From a virus, in the IMG/VR virus record IMGVR_UViG_3300048541_000085, positions 1-57,599 of that record: a DNA stretch of 57,599 bases. One strand, 5' to 3'. Made by a program: the position numbers and the translations under genes. Positions 16,768 to 28,100 of this stretch are shown piece after piece (the first letter of the stretch is position 1; each line of letters starts with the position of its first letter). Below the pieces are notes generated by a model. It was not told the origin of the DNA and ran no database searches. It saw only the letters and a list, made by a program, of their open reading frames with translations.

Positions 16768-19017
16768 ATGGCATTTTACTACGGCTCAAAAGAACAAGGA
16801 TTTAAGTCTGGCTACGAAGGTCAGATTGACCGTATGCGCAATCAGCGCATCAAAAACAAAGAGCTATTTGATAACTGGAAAAAAGAAAAACTGCGGAATG
16901 GTGAAAGCGTTTCCGTAGATGACCTTATACAGCAAAGGGAAACGCTTGCTGGTGGGGATAATTACTTTTTGTCTGGGCTTGTTACTGATGCAGAGTCAGA
17001 GAACATGGCCAAGCGTCACAACGAACAAGTGGCCAGTAAAATAATTACTGAAGCTACAGGCAATATGGAGAACCAAGTAAAGCAACAAAACATCTTTGAA
17101 GACGCGATAGGTATCAAAGACGGAGTGACCTACAACGATTATGTAAAGGACGCTTCTCGCTTTTTTGGCGGAGACGAAGCCGCCGCAAGAACTGCTTTTG
17201 ACGATATGGGCGGGGAAGATTGGTTCAATAACAAACAGATAGAAAAACGCTCGTTGAAGGCTGAGGATTTAATTGCTAACGACAGCCGCTTTACCAGAGC
17301 CCAGAGCCCAGAAGACCTCAAAAAGTATTTTGGCAACGAGCCTGCGGATGTGCAAGCCGACATATTAGCGGCATGGAAAAAGGGTGAAGACGACAAGAGG
17401 GCGGCAGAGGTTGACAAGGTTGAGGGTTACATTGCGGCACTAAACAGCGACACGCTTTTGTACTCTGATGATGCCCAAATTAAACAAATGATAAGAGGCC
17501 AGTATCTAAACATAAGTGATACCGACCTAGATGGTTTGGTAAGTTTCTGGAAGGGCCAACAAGCCTCTCTAAGGACAGCCAAAGGCAATCAGCAAAAGTC
17601 AGCCTTCCTAAAAGAGATTGGCTCAGACAAAGAGCTGTTAAAGATATACGGTCAACAAGGTGTAGACCCTTCAGATATCATGACACGAATAAACGAAATT
17701 GGCCGGAAGTATGACTTCTTGAGCGAAACAAACTGGTCAACCATGGATGGGTTTGAAAAGTGGATAGGCGATGATGCTTGGCTAGAGAACACCATGAAGA
17801 AGGGCTACACAGGTCAATACGAAAGTCTTGAGGAAAAGCTAAATAGCACCGCCGTGGAAAGCGGAAAGGCGGCATTAGACAGAAGCATGACTACGGTTAC
17901 TCAGGAAGTAAATGATATACGCAGAGCAAATAAAGAAGCTGGAGATGACGCGCCAAAAGAAGACTTGGCGTTTGAAGAAGGCGGCGTGGCATCTGCGGCG
18001 TTAGCAATCGTTGGAGAGAAGTACATTCTAAGGGCTGGAGGAGCACAAACTATAATCTCCCACGCCAGAGAGCTTGTAAAAACAGACCCCAACATTGGCA
18101 CACAAACTCTTGCCAATGCACTTGAAGCCCTACTGATGGACGGCAACCAGCTACAGACATTGTCTGAATACCAAGAGTCTTATGTACAACAAGGTCTTGA
18201 AGGGGAAGGTTATTCTATAGCACCGGGCGAAACTGTACAGGCTTACGCTACAGATTTGACGACCTCTGTGGATGCAGTTATAGAAGAAATTAGCAAGACG
18301 TTACAGAACGCGCCTTCTGGTAGCTATGAAATAGTAAACGGCAGAACAATCTGGTTCGGGGATACTGGGGAATCTGCGGCATACCAAACAGCGGTTACTG
18401 ACATCAAGGCTATGATTTCTGCTGTAAAGAAAGACTTTAATAACCACAAGTCAGCCCTATTTTCTGACATGGAGGGGCAAGTAGAGATAGATGGGGTCAT
18501 GTATAGAGGCTCAGATGCTGGCCAACCTTTAATAACTATGCTGGAAGAAAAGCTGAAATCCCTTGAGGCAATACACAAAACAACAAAGCCAACACCAAGA
18601 ACATCTGGTAGCACTAACCCAGCCACTGGTCTTGCCAGCGATGTTGAGACAGACTATGGCTCTTTGGGTGTTGACCAGAGTTCAAGACTGCCAAAAGATT
18701 TTGACTTTATGCCAATGAACGACACTGCTGTAAATGCCTCATTTGTTTCACAAACAATGGAAGGACTATTTGACCAAGACCCACAGATACTTGCTGTGGC
18801 TCAAACAATTATCAGCAACCAAGGGAACCGTAGCATAACCGAGGTTGCAAGACAGCTTAGAAACCTTATCGGCTCTCCAAAAACCAACGAGCGGACTAGA
18901 CCGGGCGGTCAGGGTTTCTGGATACACAGGCAAGGTGCTGAATTTGCACCCGGCGAAAAGAAATTCTACACTAAACTCGCTCGCCTCCTACAGGCGGAAG
19001 CGTTTTCGGATGAGTAA
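16768..19017 (+). CDS. Internal virion protein (gp15-like position)
   Basis: 749 aa, soluble and highly helical with a charged N-terminus (GSKEQGFKSGYEGQIDRMRN). It has no membrane helix or enzyme motif. It lies between the shorter helical protein and the giant 3,854-aa protein, the order used by podoviruses for ejectosome components. Ribosome-binding site is weak (AGGTTAAAAT). Role inferred from order and size. Confidence 0.65.
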   Translation: MAFYYGSKEQGFKSGYEGQIDRMRNQRIKNKELFDNWKKEKLRNGESVSVDDLIQQRETLAGGDNYFLSGLVTDAESENMAKRHNEQVASKIITEATGNMENQVKQQNIFEDAIGIKDGVTYNDYVKDASRFFGGDEAAARTAFDDMGGEDWFNNKQIEKRSLKAEDLIANDSRFTRAQSPEDLKKYFGNEPADVQADILAAWKKGEDDKRAAEVDKVEGYIAALNSDTLLYSDDAQIKQMIRGQYLNISDTDLDGLVSFWKGQQASLRTAKGNQQKSAFLKEIGSDKELLKIYGQQGVDPSDIMTRINEIGRKYDFLSETNWSTMDGFEKWIGDDAWLENTMKKGYTGQYESLEEKLNSTAVESGKAALDRSMTTVTQEVNDIRRANKEAGDDAPKEDLAFEEGGVASAALAIVGEKYILRAGGAQTIISHARELVKTDPNIGTQTLANALEALLMDGNQLQTLSEYQESYVQQGLEGEGYSIAPGETVQAYATDLTTSVDAVIEEISKTLQNAPSGSYEIVNGRTIWFGDTGESAAYQTAVTDIKAMISAVKKDFNNHKSALFSDMEGQVEIDGVMYRGSDAGQPLITMLEEKLKSLEAIHKTTKPTPRTSGSTNPATGLASDVETDYGSLGVDQSSRLPKDFDFMPMNDTAVNASFVSQTMEGLFDQDPQILAVAQTIISNQGNRSITEVARQLRNLIGSPKTNERTRPGGQGFWIHRQGAEFAPGEKKFYTKLARLLQAEAFSDE

Positions 19018-19117
19018 TATGTTTATGTGGCTCTTAACAATCTTCCAGAGTAACCCTGCTGGAGACCTTTCCAAGCACAGAAAGCACACGGCAAAGTACG
19101 AAGACCTGTGTATGTAG
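19010..19117 (+). CDS. Small protein of 35 aa
   Basis: MSNMFMWLLTIFQSNPAGDL then a basic tail. The ATG overlaps the end of the preceding gene by eight bases. The N-terminal hydrophobic stretch resembles short membrane or beta-strand peptides seen between phage genes. Too short to assign; a real gene is plausible because nothing else fills the gap to the giant gene. Confidence 0.4.
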   Translation: MSNMFMWLLTIFQSNPAGDLSKHRKHTAKYEDLCM

Positions 19118-19179
19118 CAGGGACGACCAATGCCCTACACCTTCGGTAAACTCTATGTATCGGAAACTGGAGTACCGAA

Positions 19180-22100
19180 ATGGACAATTCAAAATCACGT
19201 TGGTCGCGTAAGCCCGTAGATGTTAGCCGCTATCAGGCAAAAACAGCAAAACAAACAGGCCCACTTGGATATGCGCAGGGGCTTTCCAAAATGGAAGCTG
19301 TGGAGATGCTCTCCGACAGCCGCTTCCTCCAAGATGTAAAAGACTTCTACTATCAAAGAGATGGCCGGATGTTCTCTTCAGACGAAGAGGCTGTTGAAAA
19401 GTTTTGGTCTGATAGAACTTGGCGCAACTCAAACGTACTTATGACAGGCGTTGATGCCATTGCATCACAAGGATACACCACAGAACAAAAAGAGCGTCTA
19501 GGTAGAATACAGACAGTATTCGACAGCAACCCCAATTTCTGGGAAGACGGTGGCCGAGGCGCAGAGGGTTTCTGGGCAAACGCCGGAGCAATGCTGTTAG
19601 ACCCAACAAACCTAATTGGTTTTGGTATTGGTGGTGTCGGCGCGAAAGCCGCCGCGAAGGCCGCGACTATGGCAGGCCGAAAAGCTACAGGGTATGAATT
19701 AGCAAAAGCAGGCTTTATTCGAGGCGGTGCTTCAGAAGCCGTTGCTTCAGGCGGAATAGAGGCGGGAGCAGACGCTCTCGTCCAAAACAGGGACATGTCA
19801 GTTGGTATCCAAGACGAATACAGTCTTGGCAGAACAGCAATGGCTGGGGGTATTGGCGCAACAGTTGGCGGTGGTATTGGTGGCGTTCTTGGTGGTCTCG
19901 CCCCAACAGTTGGCAGAAAAGCCAGTGAGCTAACAGGCATAGACAAGCTAGACTTTATCAAAAGTGGAGAGGCCGAAGGTCGCGTAGAGTTACAAAGAAT
20001 TGAAATGGAAAATGCGGCAAAAGCCGCACAAGAAGAAGAAGCCGCGCAAGATGTAGATGGCCTGTTTGGTGAGTACGACACTCAGTTGCGCAAGAACGCA
20101 GAAAACGGACAAGATGTTTTGTCGAATGTTGGCCTGCGTCCAGATGTAAATATTTCTATAGAAGCTGGTTCAGGTAGGTACAATACAGCAGAAGAGTTTG
20201 CTGAGGCTGTTGGTGTTGACTTAAACAGCCCTGACTTTGCGCAAGTAAAAGATGTATTTGACCAAATAAAACTACGCACCGAGCACCAAAGAATGAAGTC
20301 TGTGCCATCAGAGGTGGCCAATCTTCGTGCGCAAGCTGACAAAGCACAAGTAAACTCTGCCCGTGGGGATGCGGCGGCAGACCCCAACAAAATTGATGCG
20401 AACATAACTAATGCACAGGGCTACCGTTCAAGAGCTAACTCCCTTGAAGCGGCCTATGACAGGTACACAACTTGGTTACGCTCTGGTGCCTTCAGGAATG
20501 ATGATGTTCCTCCACCTGATGTGCGCAGTGCTATGGATGAGGTTACTGGTCTTCTTGGTAGAGAGCCAGAAACAGGAGTTGTCCCAGCCAATCCTCGTGA
20601 CCGAGGAGATGGCTTTACCATGCGTGATGACGCGGACGCTGATGCTGTTCAACAGCAACGTGCGGCTCGTGGGCTAGACGACCCAACAATTCCTCCATCC
20701 CGGCAGATACCTGAAGCACCTCCGGGGCCACGAAACGTATCGGGAGATGGATTTGAAGCAGTTGTTGACACATCTGAAGCGGCACAGACCACAGCACCGA
20801 GGACAGCCGCAGAGGCAGAGTTGTCCAACGCCAAAGAAATGTACGACAACACTCTCGCAAAGCGAGACGAAGCACACCGTGCAATCAAAAACCTTCAGGC
20901 AAAAGCAAGACGAGGCAGTATCGGGGAAGACGAGACTGCCGAACTCTCAGACCTTATCAAAACTAGAGCACAGCTAAGAAAAGAACTGAAGCAATCTTCT
21001 GTTCGCGTAACAGCCGCTGAAAACGCTCTGTCAAAATTGGCTAACGATATAGTCGATGACATTACAGACACACCAACGCAGATGGTGGAGGAAGGTGCTG
21101 AAGCACAACTTGCAGAAGCGGCAGAGGGAGTCCTTGAGACCGATGCACCTATTGCCGTTGAAAGAACCCTTGAAGACGGTGCTATAGAAACAGCCAAAAC
21201 GGAAGGCGAGACACTTGCCTTCTTGGATGCGCTTGGCTTTGACAAGAAAAAGATGCGCAGAGAAGTTCGCGCCCTAACGAACGGCGTTACAAGAGCCGAA
21301 GCTAGGGTTATCAGAGCTCAGTTTGCTACAGAAAAAGTGAACCGACTTCATGCCGCGAGCTATGTTCAGCAAGCTATTGATATGATAGGCGGCGTGGACA
21401 AGCCAGAAGTTTATATCATTAGTGCAATGCGCTCTGTTATCAAGAGCTTGGACATGGAGCCCGGAGTAGAGGAGTTAGCTCTTGATGTTTACAATGACTT
21501 TGTTATCGACAATGCTCCGTCAATCTTAAACCAAGTTGTTGAAGGTATTGGCCTTGGTAGGTCGGTAGATGATTACTTTGATTTCATTCGCGTCAACTAC
21601 GGCGATGAGTTGGTCGATGTGTTGCACCGACACATGCGCGGCGAACTTGATACTTTAGACCGTATCGAGACCAGCAGAATTGATATGCCAAAGATTAGTG
21701 ACTTTACTCCGTCAGAGCAAAAGGCACTAAAAGAGGCAATGGATATATTGCAGTCAGATGGCCGCACGCAGGGATGGAACAAGTCTGCGATACAAATGTT
21801 TGCAAACCAGTTCATTGCAAATCTAAGGCAGAAGAAAGCTGATGGGATTAACCCATTCCGTGATGGTGCTCATGAGGGTAAAAGCGTAGAGAGCTTTGGC
21901 ACAATCACAGTAAACGGAAAAGAATACTCTGGCCACAAGCTGGGAAAAACGCAATCAATCCTGTCCCCCGCAAAAAAAGGCAAGGGTGATTACAAGTATT
22001 ACGGACAACTCATCTCCGCACTAAAGAGGGATGGAGTAACTATGACTGGGCGAGAGGCCGCTTATCGTGCGGCGGATGAAGCCAAGTTGGAAACAGCCAC

Positions 22101-25100
22101 AAACTCCATGCGGCGCGACCCAGTAAAATATAACAAGAAAACCGTTGACGGCGAAACGGTGCATGAAGGCATAAACGCTGAACCTGTTCGCAAGATTGAT
22201 GAAGCCCGCAAGGCTTTGAAAGGCATAGACCCTACCGAGGATGCTACAGAAATCAGAGCATTACTCATATCCGAGGGCGTTATACCAAACGTAGAACTGG
22301 CCAAGTCGTCTTTCCGTCCACAGGAGATGGAGCTTGGAGACCCTATATCAATTAAGAGCAATTACCCAAAGAACGTGACAGGCTACAAAGCACTTTCTGG
22401 AAGCAAGAGAACAGACGGTTCTGTGTTCGTCTTGCGGCGTGCAATTCCTTTGACTGGTGAAGCACTCAAGAAAACAGCGGCAGGCAAGGTTCGTCTTGAT
22501 GGCCCTCGTGTAGGCAGGGCAACGATAAAAGTAATAACACCACAGGGTGTCAAAGAAATACCCAACCACGAGATAATCGATGGGATACTTTATGAGCGTA
22601 TCCTAGCCTCCCCCGGACAGGAAACGGAAACCCCTTCTGGGTTTAACACTTTTAGTGGTGGCGACAAGGTTTTTGCAGACCCAAATTCAAAGCGTCTGTT
22701 TGCTACAGCGGAAGACATTCCAGAGAACCAGCGTGGGACAACTATTGAAGACCTGACGCAAGACCTCTTGGCACAACGAAAATTACTTACGCAAAGCACA
22801 GACCTAGAAATGAAGGCGAGGGACATAGAGAACTTCCGCTCTTCTGATAGGGCGCAGTTTGAAGCCAAGTACCGTGAGTACAGAAACGCGGCACGCGAGC
22901 TACAAAAGATGAAAGAAGCAAAGGCGAAGCCTGTACAGGTTTTGGCTATGGAGCGTGCGGTACAGGCTAAAAAGAAAGAGATAAGAACAGAGTACCCAGA
23001 AATGTGGAAAGACCGCAAAGTTATCAAGAAGGGCTTGGTTGAGCTTGAGCTTGCAAACAACGCGGGAAAAATTGACGATATGAAAAAAGAGGTTGCCGAC
23101 CTAGCTGATGAGGCTGGAGACGCACCAACACCAGAGGACAAATCTGTAGCAAAGGTTGCCGCTGACAAGGCGAGCCAGCAGTATGCAGACGCCAACAAGG
23201 TCTCATTGGCCTACCAAGATGCTGTCGCTAGGTTCCAAGAACACGGTGACGCAAGGCTTCTTGATGAAGAGCTTGCCAAAATCAGGATGGAAGCCTCAAA
23301 AGTTTCCCATGAAAAACCTAAAACAAAGCCACGGGCGAAGCGTATGCCCATGGTTGTTAAGCATCGTGGTGTAGAGGTTGACCTAGAAAACCATTTCTCC
23401 TTTACAGGAACGGAAGACGAGGGCTTCGACCTTGGTTTTCTTGGGCAAAAGATTGGACGCATAGAAAAAACTGAAGAAGGGTTCGAGGTTATCAGTGATG
23501 ACCTTGATTCAACACCAGTTTACGACAGCTTCGACTTGGCCAAGCGCGGCCTTGTAGACGATTTTGAGCCACGCATCAAGGTTGCTTTCAGAGAAGGCAA
23601 GCTGATGGCGGCTGATGCGCCTGAAGAGGTTAGCTTCCACGAGCCAAACCATCAGAACACAAATACATACAAGAACGCAAAACAAACTGACGCGGCAGAC
23701 GAAGACGATATTGCGGAAAAGTTTCTCGGCTCTGACGAAAGGCTGAACCAGTCTGGCGCAGACTACTCTTCTCAAGTTCCTCCGGGGCGTAAGTTTGCTA
23801 TCGGCATCAAGACAGGGCCGTTTGCTGGCGTTGCACGGGCACCAAGCACAGAAGAAAAGTTGGTTGGAGTTGTTCTTTCAAAACAGTCCGAACAAGAGTT
23901 CGTCTTGGGACATGTAGCGGAGGGAACAAACGGAACGAAGGCATCAAACTCTTTCATACCATTTGACCCTGAAGACAGCTTTGAGTCATCTACAAAGGGA
24001 CAGGTCAAGAAAGAGAGAAAGCCTAGAAAGAACGAGTTACTCGAACAAGACCCAGACCTCGAAGACCCAGCGAAACAGGCGGTTTCCCTGAACAAGACGA
24101 GGGCAATGGACTTAGACCAAGAGGATTTGCCGGAGGACTTACAGGGCAAGTTCAAGACTGTCTATGACTTGCATGATGAGATAGTGAACCTTGAGCGTTT
24201 ACCTTGGAACTCACCGCAGTTTGCGAGCAAGCAAGACTATCAGCGTTTTGTAATGCACTTGCGCACATTGAACGGCTTGCTAGACCAGTACGCCCCCCAT
24301 GGTATAAAGCTACCAAACGCATCTCGGCACGCATCAATGAGACAGCTAACTGCTGTTATGGGTGAGCGTCCAGTTGGTGAAATAAATGCGGTAATGTCTG
24401 TCCTTCGCAATCTTTCTGAAGGCGACAGTCGCATGCCAAGGTTTATCCAAGACCCTAACGCCTACTCACACAGACCAGCCAACTACGCCAATACAGCAGA
24501 GCTTAACTCTATATCTGTAGCTGAAGACTTAACCCCAGATGTGATACCCGGATTTGCGAAAACAATTCATGAGATTGGGCACTGGGCATACTTTAATGTA
24601 TTGACCCCAGCGGAACGGTCTACATTCTGGGATGCAATGGGTAAGTATATCACTGCCGAAGGCGTTGATATGGGCATGATAAAGAAAAGATTGCCTGAAA
24701 TTGGTGGCAACGAGTTGCGTTCACCACAAGAGTTCTTTGCACAGCAGTTTACACAGTTCGCAATCTCACAAAAGAGGGCTGGCGAAACAACTTCGTTAAT
24801 GAAGCTCTGGACAAAAGTGGCGGAAAAAGTTCAAAAGATTATGCGTGCGTTTTTTATTGAGGATGCGGACGCTATTGACGCAGACCTAATGCCTATCTTT
24901 GAAAGAATACTCCCAGAGGATGACGGCAGTGTGAACAAGTTCATGCAAGTCGCCAAAAAATACAGTGAGGCAGGCACAAGAGTTGGTTATCCAGCGCAAA
25001 AACTTGCTGTGTTTGAGGACATTCGTCTTGAGATAGGGCGTGCTATCGACACTGGCAACGAAGACGCCATCGAAGATGCGCTTCGTGGCTTTGTTCGTGA

Positions 25101-28100
25101 GGTGTACGCATATTCTGGAAAGCCGGGCAACAAGACCATAACCAACAGAAACACCGGGAAGAAGATTAGCCGTGTTCGCCTCTTCGATGCAAAGCAAATT
25201 GGAGAAGCCGCAGACGGAACCAAGAAGCATGACTTTGTAAACTCACATTTTGTAAGACAAAACCTTGTGCAAAGAATGTACGCAATACAAAGGCACCTTG
25301 CAGAAAACCCAAAGAAGGTACTCAGCGAAGAGGACAGGTTGGCAGAGATAGACAAGCTGTTGGCCTCCCAAAACTCTGATGACTTTGGCGAATTAAACAG
25401 AGCATCAATGACATCAACCGTCATGGAAGCCACCGCCGCTGTCGCAGAGGACGCAAGCGAAGGGTTGGTTCTTTTAGCTAATGATGTTCTTGGCTCTATA
25501 AATGAAGCGCAAACAGAACTTCGCAGACGTATTGCAAGAAGCGTGGGCAAGACAGACACAGGTGCTGGTGTAAAGATTACTCCAGAAGGCAAAGAGGTCG
25601 CCACACAAGATAGCGTGAAAGGCAACAAGTTCAGAAAGCGTGCGCAGAAGAGAAAGCAATCTGTTGCAGAGAACGCAGAGCAAAGCGTACAAGACACACT
25701 AGCGAAGATGGAAGCCGCAATATCTGGCATGCCTAGCAAGATGTCAGCACCACAAAGTGGCGCGGAGACACCTAGCCTAAAAGGCGAGAGCGTTATTGGC
25801 TTGCTAACAAGATACAAAAAGACAAGAGCCGACAGCCCAGAGAAGCGTGAGATTGCTCAGGAAGTTGCAAACAGAATGGCGGCACGGCCAGAGCTAACTC
25901 CTCTGGAAGAGTTGCCTATGGATTTGCAGACAGAGTATTCTGACAAGTTCAAAAAGGAAACAATGTCCTTACACGAGGCTATTGTCGGTATGCAAAAGGC
26001 AATGGACGATGGCGACCTAGTAAAGGCTCACCAATACCAGAGCTTTGTTGGTGCGGTTTATGGAACTTTAGAAATACCAAGCATGCTTCGGTCTGTTCAC
26101 AAGGCTATTGACACAGAGACGAGCCACAACTTCGGCTCGCAGACAGAGAATGGCGTGCCATCAAGTGCGCCGCAAGCTGTCAAAAACGCTCTTGGCCTAA
26201 TAACACACAGAGACAAGCGAGTTGAATACACAGGAAGAACAGTTCTCTATCGTGTACTAAACCTTATGGGTAAGGCAGAAAAAGACTTGGTAAATCAAAC
26301 CGAGTTCCTAACCTTTGCAGAGCTACAAAACATTATAGGTAATGTAGCAAGTGAAGCACCAAAAAGTGCAAAGCGTGCAATGGAAGTGATGGACGAGAGC
26401 TATGGCACTTACCTTGGGCAAGAGGGTGCGAATAGAAACAACGCTCTCATGAACGCCTTGAGAAAGCACTTCAGAAAGATAGGAACAAACATATCAAAAC
26501 AAGGTGCGCCTCTCCGCCTCGTGGCTTCTGGTGCACAGAACGCAAACACTGGCACACAAATAAGAACAGCCCTTCACGAAGTTGGGCACATGCTTGTTCG
26601 CACAAAGTTTGACGAGCCAAAGATGCAACAGTTGCGGAAGTTCCTTGACGACAAGCTAGACGCTGGAGACGAAACAGCGAGCAAGTTTGTTAAGAACTAC
26701 GGGACTGAAGCGGCGGCAGAAGAGTATTTTGTTGATGAGTTCGCCAAGTGGATGGCAGGCCGTGTTTCTGCACAAGACGCATTTGGAGAAGCCAACTTAC
26801 AGAACGGCATGATGCGCATAATAAAAGAACTTGGCGAAATGGTTGCTTACGTCATGAACGGCTTGGTGAGAAACAAGACAATGCGCCAAGAGTTTAGAAG
26901 TCTTACAGGGTATGGCGACATGTTCCGCGTAAGAAAGCGGGTACAGAAGCCGACTGTACAGGCCGTAGCGTCAACAGACAGCTACTCTATGCCTGCAACC
27001 CTAGCACCAAGATATGCACAAGAAACATTGGCGAACATGCCCGATGGACAGCGCATTTCAGCAAGAGAATTTGTTGGGGCACGCGAAGGCGAAGACCTTA
27101 TGGACTTTGTTTACTATCACGGAACACCAAACGGAAGGGCGTTTAGCAGAGCAGAAAACCCTGATGTCGTCTTGGAGCCTTCAGGGAACCAGTCTCTTTA
27201 CGGGCCGGGAATATATGTGACAAAGAAGCAGGGTGTTGCTGAAGACTACTCTGTCATAGGCCATAGAGCTTCGTTTGAAAGAATGATTAACGAAGCAACA
27301 GATGACCCTGCAAAGCGTGCAGAAGGCGCAGAACTAACATCAATGTTAATCAACGCTCGTGAGGAAATAAACACCATACAGCGCGAGATGAATAGCACGC
27401 AGTACAGTCAGCAAACTCTTGACAGAGCAAAGCGCATTACCAGTGGCGAAATTGAAGACTACAGCACAGACGGCTTTGATTACCAGTTATCCCAGCACCA
27501 GCGCAGACTGACAGACAAAGTTATGGAAGAGGACGCTTTGTGGAAAGCGTTAGAAAAGGCAACTGGCGTTACAAGAAAGCCAGCGGTTCTTCCTCTTCTG
27601 GTTCGGGCAGACGAAACCTTTAACATGGATGCAAACACCTTCTACAGATTTGGTGAAGGCACGAATAGTGTTAATTGGCTCATAGACGAAATGGCGAAGT
27701 CAGGGACTATTCCTACGGACGGTGCTATGAAAGTTATGCAACGCATTGGCACAAGAGACTTCAGCGGTGAAGACTTGTACGAAGCGTTGGTGGAAGGTGT
27801 GCGAGAGCAGGGCATCGGTGAGAATGATGCTAAGGCAGAAATAGCCGGGTTCTTGAAAGACCTTGGATATGACAGCATGCGTATCACAGAGGTAAACCCT
27901 AATAGCTCAGACATGATTGAAGCCTTAGTTCTGTTTGAACCAACACAGGTCAAACATGTTGACGCTCAAACATTCGATTACGAAAACCCTGAAATATACC
28001 AGCTTCGTCTTGGTGAGGGTGGGTTCTTGGGAGAGCTTGGAGAAGCTATCATAGACAACCCAGATGTAGACATTGCACAAATGCGTGCAACGATACTGAA

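Noticed and set aside
22590-25817. Long leftward open frames (200-276 aa) opposite the giant gene
   Set aside because: They lie wholly within the 3,854-aa gene, lack ribosome-binding sites and have Ser/Cys/Arg-heavy translations typical of antisense shadows.
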